Of a stretch of DNA of 60,112 nt, positions 51,514-60,112 are shown piece by piece (within the stretch, counting starts at the first letter, position 1; the number at the start of each line of letters is the position of its first letter). Position numbers and translations under genes: made by a program. This DNA is from an uncultured archaeon. Lineage in GTDB: Archaea; Halobacteriota; Methanosarcinia; Methanosarcinales; Methanoperedenaceae. The notes under the pieces are model-generated. The model had not been told where the DNA came from. It saw only the letters and a list, made by a program, of their open reading frames with translations, and searched no databases. Location: assembly GCA_902386255.1 (NCBI GenBank), contig CABMII010000013.1, forward strand, positions 1-60,112, given 5' to 3'.

Positions 51514-52794
51514 ATGTTCACGATAAAAAATCATCTTGAAATCAGGAATAATCACCTGGTAATAGGGGGAGTTGACGCCACAGAGCTTGCAGAGCGGTAT
51601 GGCACTCCGCTATATGTTACCAATGAGTCCCGTGTTGTCGATAATTTCTCTGTTTACAGGAAAGCATTCCCCGACGCCGATATATATTATGCGGCTAAAG
51701 CCAACGGAAGCTTTGCCATCCTGCGGATGCTTGCAAGGGAAGGTGCAGGTGCTGATGTTTTCAGCTACGGCGAGCTTTATATGGCGCTCCTTGCCGGTAT
51801 CCCGCGTGAGAAAATCCTCTTTAACGGCAATTCCAAAACAAATTTTGAACTTCAAAAAGCAGTGGATATCGGTGTGAAAGTGTCCGTGGATTCAAGAGAT
51901 GAGCTTCATACCCTTTCTGAGATTGCGCAACACCGGGAAAAAACCATAGAAATCGCATTTCGTGTAAATCCTGATGTTTCCCCGAATACTCATCCCAAGA
52001 TATCCACGGGACTTCGGACTTCCAAATTCGGAATACCTGCCGGGGATGTTGTAAATATCTATGGAGAAGCAAAAGAGCTTCCTGGAATCTCACCCGCCGG
52101 TATACACTGCCACATCGGTTCGCAGATACTGGATACGGCGCCGTTCAAAGAAATGGCTGAGAAAATGATGGATCTTGTGGAGAAGGTGACGGCACTCGGT
52201 ATCGAATTAAAATTTGTTGACTTCGGCTCCGGACTCGGGATTCCATATAAGAAGGATGAAAGCGCACCGACGCCTTATGACCATGCAAACGCCATTCTTC
52301 CGGTATTCAGGGAAAGAACTGAGGCACTTGGAATCGCGCCGAAACTCATAATCGAGCCTGGGCGCTATATCGTAGCTGATACCACTATTCTTCTCACCCG
52401 TGTTAATACTGTAAAGAAAGCAGCAAAGAATTTTGTGGGTGTAGATGCAGGTTTTAATCTCCTTGTACGTCCCACGATGTACGATTCATATCATTACGCT
52501 GTCGTTGCGAACAAGGCAGCTTCACCTTCCGACGACACCTATACAATAGTTGGCCCGATATGCGAGACCGGGGACATTTTCGCAAAGGACAGGGAACTTC
52601 CGCATGTGGAAAAGGGCGACCTGATAGCCCTTCTTGATGCCGGTGCGTACGGATTCAGCATGAGCAGCCAGTATAATGGAAGACCAAGATGCGCCGAGGT
52701 GCTGGTGAAGGATGGGGAAGCTGATGTTATCCGAAGTGCCGAGGATTTCGGGGATTTGCTGGCTAAGCAGAAATTGCCGGCAAGGCTGATGTAA
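51514..52794 (+). CDS. lysA: diaminopimelate decarboxylase
   Basis: LysA is the PLP enzyme that makes lysine from meso-diaminopimelate. The 426-residue protein has the PLP lysine in YYAAKANGSFAIL, the glycine-rich phosphate site FGSGLGIPY, the HCHIGSQ motif, EPGRYIVADTT and the active-site CETGDIFAKDR. I chose ATG 51514 (MFTIKNHLEIRNNHL), which matches the family start; the ATG at 51490 adds eight residues without a ribosome-binding site. It stands alone, without dap genes nearby. Confidence 0.92.
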   Translation: MFTIKNHLEIRNNHLVIGGVDATELAERYGTPLYVTNESRVVDNFSVYRKAFPDADIYYAAKANGSFAILRMLAREGAGADVFSYGELYMALLAGIPREKILFNGNSKTNFELQKAVDIGVKVSVDSRDELHTLSEIAQHREKTIEIAFRVNPDVSPNTHPKISTGLRTSKFGIPAGDVVNIYGEAKELPGISPAGIHCHIGSQILDTAPFKEMAEKMMDLVEKVTALGIELKFVDFGSGLGIPYKKDESAPTPYDHANAILPVFRERTEALGIAPKLIIEPGRYIVADTTILLTRVNTVKKAAKNFVGVDAGFNLLVRPTMYDSYHYAVVANKAASPSDDTYTIVGPICETGDIFAKDRELPHVEKGDLIALLDAGAYGFSMSSQYNGRPRCAEVLVKDGEADVIRSAEDFGDLLAKQKLPARLM

Positions 52795-52878
52795 CACATG
52801 GTGGAAATGCCTTCGGTTCATAATACATACGAGTATAGCAGGGAATAATCCTGTGTGTCTCCAAACAGTATATTCAGG

Positions 52879-52897
52879 CCTCGTACTAAGTACGGGG
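52879..52897 (+). other. strong hairpin downstream of lysA
   Basis: CCTCGTAC-TAA-GTACGGGG, eight pairs with one G-U, in the 180-base gap between lysA and the next gene. It may be a terminator or an RNA-processing site; no T run follows directly. Confidence 0.35.
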
Positions 52898-52973
52898 TTT
52901 GTGACTGAAGACGATAGGGGTATGTGCATCCTTAAGTATATCTTAAACCAGTGCAAAAATCGAGGCGTTAAGA

Positions 52974-53552
52974 ATGGGCACGGATAAAACTACAAAAAAA
53001 GACAAACGAATAAAATGTTTGATAAATCCCACCGAGGGAGAGATATTAGCACGAGAACCGTTGATTGCATTTTCATTTTATTTATCTGGTCGGAATAACC
53101 TTCTTTTATCAGTATCAGATGAAATTATTGAAAATCTTGATAAAGGTTTTACAAATAATCCAATTGATAGTAGTCCAATAGGGCATGCTTCAACTTTGAT
53201 GTGGTTTTGGACATTAGGAGCATATGAAGTTATCAGAACCATGTGTCAAGCAAAGGAATGTTTTTCTGAGAATTTCTACGAAAAAATTTCTGATTTAAAA
53301 AACGATTTGGCAAATGCAAGAATGCCAAGCTCAAAAATGGAGAAGAAGGGTAAAAAAGGGATACCTGTATGCTCAAACCGAAGTCCAGATGGATGGGATA
53401 TGCCTAATAAAGACTTATTGGTAGGTGATCCTGAAAATCCGATATCTGGGCGTATGTTGCTTGAAAAGTATGATAATGTTTTATCTTCGCTAACGATTGA
53501 AGATATAAAAGCACGCCATGAACATGCATACAATAAAGAGAGCGGGCATTGA
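52974..53552 (+). CDS. hypothetical protein (192 aa)
   Basis: A 192-residue soluble protein without a family I recognise. It has a helical middle part (PIGHASTLMWFWTLGAYEVI, RTMCQAKECFSENFYEKISD) and a Lys-rich linker. The codon choice is more AT-rich than in lysA before it, and the neighbours to the right are toxin-antitoxin-type genes, so it may belong to a small acquired segment (inference). Confidence 0.55.
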   Translation: MGTDKTTKKDKRIKCLINPTEGEILAREPLIAFSFYLSGRNNLLLSVSDEIIENLDKGFTNNPIDSSPIGHASTLMWFWTLGAYEVIRTMCQAKECFSENFYEKISDLKNDLANARMPSSKMEKKGKKGIPVCSNRSPDGWDMPNKDLLVGDPENPISGRMLLEKYDNVLSSLTIEDIKARHEHAYNKESGH

Positions 53553-53610
53553 AAAGCACCGACCTAGTACATCATACGACAGCGTGTATACACCCGCTCC
53601 CGTTGGTCAC

Positions 53611-53889
53611 TTACGCCAGCGCCGCCGCCTTTGCATCTATTTCATACGCTGTAAATTTAGTGCCGACAATCTCTTTATGCTTGAATTTTTCAATTATGTT
53701 CTCGATTTTTTTCATGGTGGGATAATCCACTATGGACTCGCCGCAATGCACACATACTTTTGCTGGCAGGTTATCAATAACCAGCAGCTTGCCCTCTACC
53801 CATACCTCTTCCCGGATTTTATCCTTTTTTAACTGTCCTCCACAGACAGGGCATTGTTCAGTCATTTGCGTTTCTTGTGAGCTTCCCAT
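53611..53889 (-). CDS. YgiT-type zinc-finger protein
   Basis: A 92-residue protein with the YgiT/MqsA-type N-terminal zinc finger (CPVCGGQLKK and KVCVHCGESI, ~13-52) and the following strand pattern VWVEGKLLVIDNLPAKVC. It lacks the longer MqsA C-terminal helix-turn-helix. Such proteins are usually antitoxins with a DUF4258/MqsR-type toxin just upstream; none is present here, only the MntA gene. Met9 (53865) is an alternative start. Confidence 0.72.
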   Translation of the reverse strand: MGSSQETQMTEQCPVCGGQLKKDKIREEVWVEGKLLVIDNLPAKVCVHCGESIVDYPTMKKIENIIEKFKHKEIVGTKFTAYEIDAKAAALA

Positions 53890-53931
53890 AAATTCTCATC
53901 TGGAACCATGCTTTTCGTAAGATTTCTATCT

Positions 53932-54327
53932 TCAATCCAGAATTTCAGCCATTTCTGCGGCGGTTATCGTTTGTCTCATTGCCTGATCTTCCCAGAGCTT
54001 CCTGAAATAATAGAAGTACTCATATAATTCATAAACATCTTTTGAATATATTATCCTGTTATTTTTTATGACATTGATCTGAATATAAAGCGGCAGCTCT
54101 TCAAAAAATCTAACATCGTATTTTTTTGAAAATACATCCAGTTTCCTGTATATTTCGTTCAATAAACTCTTCTTCTCTTTACATGAAGGTGCAACTATAC
54201 AAATATCAATATCGCTTTGCGGCATATCCTCGCCTTTTGCTACTGACCCATAAAGCAGGATAGCAAGAATATCTTCTCGCAAAGACATGAAAAAAAAGTC
54301 TTTCCTTACAGGTTCGATTTCAACCAT
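53932..54327 (-). CDS. mntA: MNT-family nucleotidyltransferase (antitoxin)
   Basis: A 131-residue minimal nucleotidyltransferase with the active site GSVAKGEDMPQSDIDICIV (GSx8-10DxD, ~27-45). In known HepT/MntA pairs this enzyme adds AMP to the HepT toxin to silence it. Its start overlaps the end of the HEPN gene by 22 bases, the usual order for such modules. The C-terminal part is somewhat longer than the core domain. Confidence 0.82.
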   Translation of the reverse strand: MVEIEPVRKDFFFMSLREDILAILLYGSVAKGEDMPQSDIDICIVAPSCKEKKSLLNEIYRKLDVFSKKYDVRFFEELPLYIQINVIKNNRIIYSKDVYELYEYFYYFRKLWEDQAMRQTITAAEMAEILD

Positions 54328-54740
54328 ATTTCAATTACCTCTGAAAAACCCGAAATTGCTGTTAAATGCCCCATGATTGAATCAAATGCCAATGAATCAT
54401 CTAACCCATTATAGCGGTGGACGAGCCTGTTCCTCAAACCATTAGACTCAGAAAGAGCATTTTTTAAGCTTTTATTAATGATCTTTTTTTCAAATAGCAG
54501 GTCGACATTTGTATAATCATCCTTCGGAATTATTTTCAAATCTTTGCATGCCATCGCAGCAATATCAAAAGATGCTTCTACAAGTTCCTGGAATGCCTTA
54601 TAAACCGCGAGTCGTGTCTTTTTATCTGCAACAAAACCAGAAGAATCATAGCCTGAAATCCATTCTTCAATGTCCTGTTTCCTTTCAGAAATGATATTCA
54701 ATTTATCCTTGTATCTGCCAATTCGTTCGATATTCATCAA
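54306..54740 (-). CDS. hepT: HEPN-domain toxin (HepT/DUF86)
   Basis: A 144-residue all-helical HEPN protein. It carries the RNase motif RNRLVHRYN (R-x4-H, ~105-113), preceded by a helix of the DUF86 type (AVYKAFQELVEASFDIAAMA). HepT toxins cleave RNA unless modified by MntA. It lies directly upstream of and overlaps mntA. Confidence 0.83.
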   Translation of the reverse strand: MMNIERIGRYKDKLNIISERKQDIEEWISGYDSSGFVADKKTRLAVYKAFQELVEASFDIAAMACKDLKIIPKDDYTNVDLLFEKKIINKSLKNALSESNGLRNRLVHRYNGLDDSLAFDSIMGHLTAISGFSEVIEIWLKSNL

Positions 54741-54813
54741 TATCTCCGATTTTAATTATTATGACAAATAAACTATATCATAGTAACTATCCAACGATCC
54801 ACCATTTTCTTTC

Positions 54814-55248
54814 TTATAGAAACCTTATCGGTGAAGTTCCTAATTTCTCGTTAAACACCCTTTCCGCAGCAATATCCATCTCCATTATAAATATCTCAAC
54901 CACCATGAACGCCTCTGCCTTTTTCCTGAAACAACCCATAATCATCCCCCTGCTGCTGCCCGCAGCGCCATGAAGATGAACCTTCGGGGCGCCGTTCTCC
55001 CGGAAAATATTCCCTGCGCCAACAATCTCGCGTGCATCGTCGAATGCCGACCAGACAGTGATTGGTGGAATTACTTTTTCTTTTGGACCTGTCACGAGCT
55101 CTGCGCCCGCCATTGCCCCGAGCATAACAAAAAAAGCTGAGTTTATGTTTTCTTTCAATGCCAATTTGCATATCTCTTCAATTACATCTTCGCCATGGTC
55201 AATCCTGACTGCAAAGAGCCGACCTATTGAACCTGTTCGATAATCCAT
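54814..55248 (-). CDS. PPC/DUF296 domain protein
   Basis: A 144-residue protein with a complete PPC (DUF296) domain: GRLFAVRIDHGEDVIEEICK (~9-28), AFFVMLGAMAGAELVTGPKE (~38-57), and KVHLHGAAG (~89-97), where the His pair is the presumed metal site. In plants this domain is joined to an AT-hook; the free-standing prokaryotic form is trimeric and of unknown function. Monocistronic. Confidence 0.82.
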   Translation of the reverse strand: MDYRTGSIGRLFAVRIDHGEDVIEEICKLALKENINSAFFVMLGAMAGAELVTGPKEKVIPPITVWSAFDDAREIVGAGNIFRENGAPKVHLHGAAGSSRGMIMGCFRKKAEAFMVVEIFIMEMDIAAERVFNEKLGTSPIRFL

Positions 55249-55360
55249 GATCAGTATATCATCAAACCTGATTTTAAAATTTGTGATTGGTTTTAACCAA
55301 CACCCAACCGTTACCTTTTTGAAATCCTCTGCATATTAACGGTAAAGGAGATAACAACGT

Positions 55361-55858
55361 ATGTCAAATAAATTATGGATATCAGCAGTGCTTATTATAA
55401 CAGTCCTTATTTCAGGCTGTATTTTCGATAAAGAGAAAGTTAACCCAAATTCGACGTCGGAGCCTATTCCACAAACCGGCCTTCCGACTGGATTCACGTA
55501 TATGGGAATCCATGAAACCCTTGTGGATATCGGAGGAACCTCGATAAATGCAACGGAAGGAGTTTACAGGTATAATAATGTCGATGATGTTTATATCCAG
55601 GTAATCAAAAATGACAATCCAGAGGATTTAATTGCAAAGTACAAGTCAAGCTATAAAGATGTCAAATATAATCCTTTTAAGGAGATTTCTTTAAACGGGC
55701 ATAAGGCAACTCAGGTGATGGACTATTCCACAATAAACGGAAAGGATACGCCAAATTATGCTATAATATGGGCCACAGAAAAAGCAATGATCATTGTTTC
55801 TTCGCCAACTTCCGATAACAATACAGTGGTTGCCTTAGCCACTGCGACTGGATCTTAG
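55361..55858 (+). CDS. lipoprotein, hypothetical
   Basis: A 165-residue exported protein. It has a signal peptide with lipobox LISGC (16-20), a short linker and a ~120-residue alpha/beta domain (VYRYNNVDDVYIQVIK, NYAIIWATEKAMIIVSS). It has no cysteine other than the lipobox one. The stop overlaps queE by four bases. The function is unknown. Confidence 0.65.
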   Translation: MSNKLWISAVLIITVLISGCIFDKEKVNPNSTSEPIPQTGLPTGFTYMGIHETLVDIGGTSINATEGVYRYNNVDDVYIQVIKNDNPEDLIAKYKSSYKDVKYNPFKEISLNGHKATQVMDYSTINGKDTPNYAIIWATEKAMIIVSSPTSDNNTVVALATATGS

Positions 55859-56583
55859 AGCAAATTCATCATTTTGTGCGTTTGCGGTATGGCACGCACA
55901 TCTTTTAATTTTTTCCCTGCAAAATCCATAAGCTCAGCCAGTTTCGACGAGGAAACACTCGTATTTGAAGTAACCGGTTGAAGCACAAAGGGCATATTAC
56001 GGTCGATTGATGCAACACCATCCACTGCAGAGGATAATGATTGCTTTGTGGTCTCAGGGAGGATTATCACCTTTACGAAAGTCTTTGAGGTTTCGTTAAA
56101 TATCGAAATCGTCTCAAGTTCGTTTTTTAATAATTCATCATAATGGTCAGTAGAATCGTGCTCAGGAAGCTTGATGTCACATGATGCTATCGTAACTTTA
56201 TCCTTAAGTTCCCGTGCTTTTTCCGGAAACCCCGCATTTGTTTCAAGATAAATCGGATATTCGATATCGAGCGACATAATAAAATCCGAATATATGAGAG
56301 GTTCTCCTCCGGTCAGGCTGACATGCCTGGTTGAAGGTGACCATAATTTCCGGATTAATCCTGCAACTTCGTCCCTCTCAAGGGGGTTTTTGACTGAATA
56401 GAAATCCCCGCTTCCAGGGGTTTTCTCAATCCTGCAGGTGCCGGAAACTTTCCGGGTTTGCGGCGTATCGCAGTATGCGCAGTGAAGCTGACACCCCTCA
56501 AACCTGACAAATACCTGCCGTACGCCTACGTACGGCCCTTCGCCCTGTACTGAATTGAAAATCTCATTTATGTATGCAGGCAT
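55855..56583 (-). CDS. queE: 7-carboxy-7-deazaguanine synthase
   Basis: QueE is a radical-SAM enzyme in the pathway to 7-deazaguanine bases; in archaea the end product is archaeosine in tRNA. The 242-residue protein has the family start INEIFNSVQGEGPYVGVRQV, the cluster motif CQLHCAYC (C-x3-C-x2-C, ~31-38) and SLTGGEPL (~87-94). It is nine bases downstream of ftsZ; the other queuosine-pathway genes are not in the window. Confidence 0.92.
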   Translation of the reverse strand: MPAYINEIFNSVQGEGPYVGVRQVFVRFEGCQLHCAYCDTPQTRKVSGTCRIEKTPGSGDFYSVKNPLERDEVAGLIRKLWSPSTRHVSLTGGEPLIYSDFIMSLDIEYPIYLETNAGFPEKARELKDKVTIASCDIKLPEHDSTDHYDELLKNELETISIFNETSKTFVKVIILPETTKQSLSSAVDGVASIDRNMPFVLQPVTSNTSVSSSKLAELMDFAGKKLKDVRAIPQTHKMMNLL

Positions 56584-56592
56584 TTAAAAATG

Positions 56593-57684
56593 TTATTTGA
56601 CAAAGTCAATTCCGTATTTTGCAGTGCGAATATCTCCTGCAGTGTTCTTGCCCATTATCTGGGGTGACTTTACGCCTGTGACCACTATCATCGTCCTTAC
56701 AATATTCTCAAGCTCAGGCTCTACGGCTGCGCCCCATATCAATCTAGCTTTGGGATCAACACGGGTATATAGTTCATTCACCACGCTTTCGGCTTCTGCT
56801 ATTGTCATATCCGGGCCGCCCACGACATTAACAAGAGCGCCGGTTGCGCCTGAAACGTCAACATCAAGAAGCGGGCTTCGAAGCGCCTTCTGGACAGATT
56901 CGATTGCCTTGTTCTCTCCTTCCGCTTCTCCCAGGCCTATCATTGCCACACCGCTCTTTTGCATAATTACCCTCACATCCGCAAAATCAAGGTTGACAAG
57001 TCCGGGTTTTGTTATCAATTCAGTAATACCTTTGACCGACCGCATCAATATCTCATCGCAGACCTTAAATGCAGTTTGTAAGGGAAGGTGAGGAACCACT
57101 TCAAGCAATTTATCATTAGGTACAACGATTACCGTATCAACGATATCGCGAAGCCGCTCAAGTCCGGCTTCTGCATTTTCCAGGCGCACCGCTCCTTCAA
57201 CCGAGAAAGGCAGCGTGACCACTGCTATTGAGAGAGCTCCTGCATCCCGCGCTATCTCAGCTACAACAGGAGCTGAGCCCGTTCCCGTTCCGCCGCCAAG
57301 ACCGCATGTGATAAAAGCCATATCGGCATTTCCTATCGCTTTCTCTATTGCAGCCTTTGACTCCTGGGCCGCATCCATTCCTATCTGGGGAAGGCTTCCG
57401 GCGCCGAGTCCCCTGGTTCTGCTTCTCCCGATAAGGATTTTCCTTTTCACCTTAATATTCAACAGATGCTGGGCATCCGTATTAAGCGCATACAGGTCTG
57501 CGCCCTGTATTCCCTCTTCAGACATTCTCTGGATTGTGTTAGAGCCTGAGCCACCGCATCCCAATACTACGATTTTAGTTTTTAGCTCCTGCAAAATTTC
57601 TGCAAGTTCCTGGTCTGTGTCCCCGACAACAGGTAATGGCGATTCTCCTGCTCTTGAAATTGCCTCTTTTATTATTGATTCCAT
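56593..57684 (-). CDS. ftsZ: cell division protein FtsZ
   Basis: FtsZ is the tubulin-like GTPase of the division ring. The 363-residue protein has [16 protein letters not shown] (~35-50), NTDAQHL, the tubulin signature [13 protein letters not shown] (~126-138), NDKLLEV and the T7 loop NLDFADVR. The N-terminal extension (1-33) and a short C-terminus without the bacterial ZipA/FtsA-binding peptide are as in archaeal FtsZ. It is cotranscribed with queE. Confidence 0.93.
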   Translation of the reverse strand: MESIIKEAISRAGESPLPVVGDTDQELAEILQELKTKIVVLGCGGSGSNTIQRMSEEGIQGADLYALNTDAQHLLNIKVKRKILIGRSRTRGLGAGSLPQIGMDAAQESKAAIEKAIGNADMAFITCGLGGGTGTGSAPVVAEIARDAGALSIAVVTLPFSVEGAVRLENAEAGLERLRDIVDTVIVVPNDKLLEVVPHLPLQTAFKVCDEILMRSVKGITELITKPGLVNLDFADVRVIMQKSGVAMIGLGEAEGENKAIESVQKALRSPLLDVDVSGATGALVNVVGGPDMTIAEAESVVNELYTRVDPKARLIWGAAVEPELENIVRTMIVVTGVKSPQIMGKNTAGDIRTAKYGIDFVK

Positions 57685-57696
57685 ACTTTTTCTCCT

Positions 57697-59079
57697 TCAA
57701 TCGTTTAAATTACCCAATTTAATGGCTCTTTTGTTTATTTCATATACCATCTCTGGATTTATAGTTTTTCCATCTATACTCACAGATTCGCCCTGTGCCA
57801 GTCTTCCAAAAAGAGGACCTTCACATATTCCATAGGATTCTGCGAGTCTGGGGCTGAATTTTTTTTCTGTTATTTGCAAAGTCCCTTTGTCCAGTTTGAC
57901 ATCATAATGTTTTTTAAGAATTTCGACGCATTCCTCTGTCAATTCTTCGGCTGCCAATCGTGCACAGTGGTCGTTTAATCCGATGAGAACGTGAGCGAAC
58001 CTGCCGTCTTCATATTCTATATATGCAATGTTATGGCTTGAGAGGAAATCCTTTAACCTGTTCCTGTCAAGTTTTTCAGCTTCCGATAAAAGAGCCGGGT
58101 TTATCCGCGCAATTTTCACCTTCGGGCATATACAGCCCTGGCATGATGAAACTTCACATTTTATTCCGCTTGTTATCACCGGCTTACCAGAAGGACAAAT
58201 TTCCTTTACCCTTTTCCGGAGCTGCTGGCAAAACTCCCATGGTACGCCGTCCATATCTTTTATATCGCTTTCTTTCAGCACTTCAAATCCGATACTTTCC
58301 ACTAATTTACGCAATTTTTCCCGCTGCTCGCTTTTCATCGATTTCCGGTCAAAATAAGCAAAATCCGCCTTTGATTTCATAATCGACTGGCGTATCATGT
58401 CCTCGTCAAGGAAATCGAGCGCATGGGACGGGAATATATGCCCGAACGCAATATCGCATGAGAGGGTAAGCGCTGTCTGCCTCGGGGCGTAATGCGTTCC
58501 ACCAAAACCCACGGCGACCGGCGAGTCATCTTTTTTTAACATCAGTATTGCGTTTGCGACCAGCCTGCCTGCAATTTCATCTGTCCACTGTAATTCGCCG
58601 CTTCCTATTTCAATGAAAACCGAAGGCACATCGATATCGGTTGGCCCGTGATGAGTGCATTCAAGGGTAATTTCATATTCCTCGTTTTCAGCCAGTATTT
58701 TAATGGAACGGAGCAAAGAGCGCACAGCCTGGGGCGCTGCTACTGCAAGTTTCTTCGGGCTTCCACCGAAAACGGCTTCATTGACATTGCCTGTTGAATG
58801 GACTGTAAGAATGGCCCGCATATCTTTGCTCCTGTGTTTTGAAGCAAAGATGATTAGGGATGCCGGAAAACCCCACCCACTTAGTTTTTTATCAATCCCA
58901 TCCTGGTGAATGAGGGATTCGCTTATTTCAACAATCCTGAAATCCTTGTACTCAAATACAGTACAATCAGAATCAGGTATGGTCTGCCATTTCCTGCTAT
59001 TCAGGAGATTGTTTTTAATATTCTGGCTTGCCCTGTCCAGAGTTGAGCAAATTATTGTGACTTTTATTTCACCTTTCAA
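57697..59079 (-). CDS. dtdA: D-aminoacyl-tRNA deacylase (DTD2 type)
   Basis: DtdA removes D-amino acids from mischarged tRNA in archaea and plants. The 460-residue protein has the family core (1-275): FASKHRSKDMRAILTVHSTG, LECTHHGPTDIDVPSVFIEI and FGGTHYAPRQTAL. The C-terminal ~180 residues form an extra domain with CEVSSCQGCICP, a possible zinc site, seen in some methanogen homologs. It lies just upstream of ftsZ (12 bases). Confidence 0.88.
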   Translation of the reverse strand: MKGEIKVTIICSTLDRASQNIKNNLLNSRKWQTIPDSDCTVFEYKDFRIVEISESLIHQDGIDKKLSGWGFPASLIIFASKHRSKDMRAILTVHSTGNVNEAVFGGSPKKLAVAAPQAVRSLLRSIKILAENEEYEITLECTHHGPTDIDVPSVFIEIGSGELQWTDEIAGRLVANAILMLKKDDSPVAVGFGGTHYAPRQTALTLSCDIAFGHIFPSHALDFLDEDMIRQSIMKSKADFAYFDRKSMKSEQREKLRKLVESIGFEVLKESDIKDMDGVPWEFCQQLRKRVKEICPSGKPVITSGIKCEVSSCQGCICPKVKIARINPALLSEAEKLDRNRLKDFLSSHNIAYIEYEDGRFAHVLIGLNDHCARLAAEELTEECVEILKKHYDVKLDKGTLQITEKKFSPRLAESYGICEGPLFGRLAQGESVSIDGKTINPEMVYEINKRAIKLGNLND

Positions 59080-59117
59080 AACATTGCCTTCTAATACCGG
59101 ACCTGATTTAAAAAAAT

Positions 59118-59393
59118 TTAATCAAAATCGCTACCGGTTATCAGCTTTTTATCAACGATAGCGTAATCCTTTGCAGCTCTTACAGCTTCAAATGGTATCA
59201 ATACGTAGCCATTCTGTGTTTTATATTTTGAAGTTTCAACCGTTGGTGTTGGTTTGACAACCAAATATACCAAAGCTCCACTCTGGGTATCTATAACCAC
59301 GTTGCTGGCAAATCCTAATTCTGACCCGTCAGTAAGCATTACCCTCTTATTAGCTAAATTTTTTGCAAGTATTTTTGCCATAGTTAATCCCAT
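59118..59393 (-). CDS. PRC-barrel domain protein
   Basis: A 91-residue single PRC-barrel protein: AKNLANKRVMLTDGSELGFA (~10-29), VVIDTQSGALVYLVVKP (~32-48), YVLIPFEAVRAAKDYAIVDK (~63-82). Archaea often carry such proteins; a link to RNA processing or cell division has been proposed for some. It starts six bases after the Cdc48 gene. Met5 (59381) is an alternative start. Confidence 0.85.
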   Translation of the reverse strand: MGLTMAKILAKNLANKRVMLTDGSELGFASNVVIDTQSGALVYLVVKPTPTVETSKYKTQNGYVLIPFEAVRAAKDYAIVDKKLITGSDFD

Positions 59394-59399
59394 CTTTTT

Positions 59400-60112
59400 T
59401 TATCTATAACCTATATAAGACTTCTGTTCCTGTTTTGTTCCGCCTTTGAATTGTTCCTGCAGCTTCTCATAATATTCCATCATATCTTCTGCAAGCGCCG
59501 GTCTCACTTTCTTCTGGGCATCAAGGAAATGTTTCATTTCAACATTCTCTGTATCAAAATTTTCCCTGAGCGCTAGCATCACCGCTTCCCTGCACAGCGA
59601 TTCTATATCAGACCCCACATAATTTTCCGTAAGGTCAGCCAGTTCTTCCATATTCACATCGTCCGAGACTGGAATATTTTTCATGTGTATCCTGAATATT
59701 CCTATCCTTCCTTCCCTTGATGGCGGTCCTACGAAAACCAGCCTGTCAAACCTGCCTGAACGGATAAGGGCAGGATCGATTATCTCGGGCCTGTTTGTTG
59801 CTGCAATCACAACAACGCCCTTTAATATTTCAATCCCGTCAAGTTCCGTGAGCAACTGGTTGATTACGCGTTCCGAGGTCTTCGAACCGAATTCCATGCC
59901 ACGGATCGGAGCTATAGCATCAAGTTCATCAAGGAATATTATGGACGGAGCCACCTGGCGCGCCTTCTTGAACACTTCGCGTATGGCTTTTTCCGATTCC
60001 CCTACCCATTTGGATAACAACTGCGGGCCCCGGACGCTTATGAAATTAGCAGAACTCTCTGTCGCTACGGCTTTTGCAAGGAGTGTTTTCCCGGTTCCTG
60101 GAGGACCGTAAA
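59400..60112 (-). CDS. Cdc48/VAT-type AAA ATPase, C-terminal part
   Basis: This is the second AAA module and tail of a Cdc48-like unfoldase; the gene continues past the right edge. It has Walker A YGPPGTGKTLLAKAVA, pore loop, Walker B SIIFLDELDAIA, arginine fingers in RSGRFDRLVFVG, and the lid GSDIESLCREAVMLALRE. The C-terminus is YIGYR, where the penultimate Tyr resembles proteasome-docking ends. It is the first gene of a run with the PRC-barrel, dtdA, ftsZ and queE genes. Confidence 0.9.
   Translation of the reverse strand, partial: YGPPGTGKTLLAKAVATESSANFISVRGPQLLSKWVGESEKAIREVFKKARQVAPSIIFLDELDAIAPIRGMEFGSKTSERVINQLLTELDGIEILKGVVVIAATNRPEIIDPALIRSGRFDRLVFVGPPSREGRIGIFRIHMKNIPVSDDVNMEELADLTENYVGSDIESLCREAVMLALRENFDTENVEMKHFLDAQKKVRPALAEDMMEYYEKLQEQFKGGTKQEQKSYIGYR

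Overview
The window is a 60 kb piece of an archaeal chromosome, cut inside a gene at both ends. The gene set is euryarchaeal and points to a Methanosarcinales relative: hdrCBA-type heterodisulfide reductase, DUF2111, DUF460, Rio2, fibrillarin, DtdA, FtsZ, Hef and Cdc48, surface proteins ending in PGF-CTERM-like (archaeosortase) tails, and a tRNA with an intron at position 37/38. A cluster of multihaem c-type cytochromes with S-layer-like and membrane partners suggests an organism of the anaerobic methane- or alkane-oxidising type (Candidatus Methanoperedens / ANME-2d is the best guess). That placement is inference from gene content, with no marker gene tested.

Layout. 1-4.9 kb: the 5' part of hef, a small HTH gene, a membrane protein joining a zinc ribbon to a degenerate cupredoxin, intron-containing tRNA-Glu, an SDR remnant, a protein-isoaspartate methyltransferase and a universal stress protein. 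A 13-bp copy of the tRNA 3' end lies 2.4 kb downstream of the tRNA. 4.9-8.8 kb: hdrCBA operon; HdrA carries a C-terminal MvhD-like domain that has lost its cysteines. 8.9-13.4 kb: CPBP protease and an ABC-2 exporter in which one permease is fused to a PrsW-like protease domain. 13.4-23.2 kb: lipoprotein, aconitase B, an SRPBCC gene bracketed by inverted CACAGAG repeats, a PGF-CTERM protein, DUF460, Rio2, an OB-fold protein and a metallo-beta-lactamase-fold enzyme. 23.2-30.7 kb: AAA ATPase, then an operon of three related secreted or membrane proteins, each with seven copies of a ~50-residue repeat, facing a winged-helix regulator across a perfect inverted repeat.

30.7-36.7 kb: V4R protein, isocitrate/isopropylmalate dehydrogenase, fibrillarin, a split RLAN plus ATP-grasp amidoligase pair with a convergent GNAT acetyltransferase, DUF2111 and a second stress protein. 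36.7-46.5 kb: the cytochrome locus. A minus-strand run encodes a pentahaem-type cytochrome, a membrane protein, a shortened cytochrome, two octahaem proteins and an S-layer-like protein. A divergent paralogous cytochrome gene and an HTH regulator sit on the far side, and the upstream DNA is rich in palindromes and RNA-like hairpins. 46.5-47.1 kb holds no convincing gene but has a promoter, palindrome, multi-stem fold and T-rich end that together look like a small RNA gene.

47-60 kb: a ribbon-helix-helix-like protein, a zinc-ribbon and membrane-protein module, a KaiC-like protein with a ruined P-loop, a two-CW protein, LysA, a HepT/MntA toxin-antitoxin pair with a neighbouring YgiT-type zinc finger, a PPC-domain protein, and a housekeeping run (QueE, FtsZ, DtdA, PRC-barrel, Cdc48).

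The strongest candidates for undescribed biology are the RLAN/ATP-grasp/GNAT module, the cytochrome locus with its CX6-7CH motifs, transmembrane octahaem protein and structured upstream DNA, and the possible small RNA at 46.7-46.95 kb.
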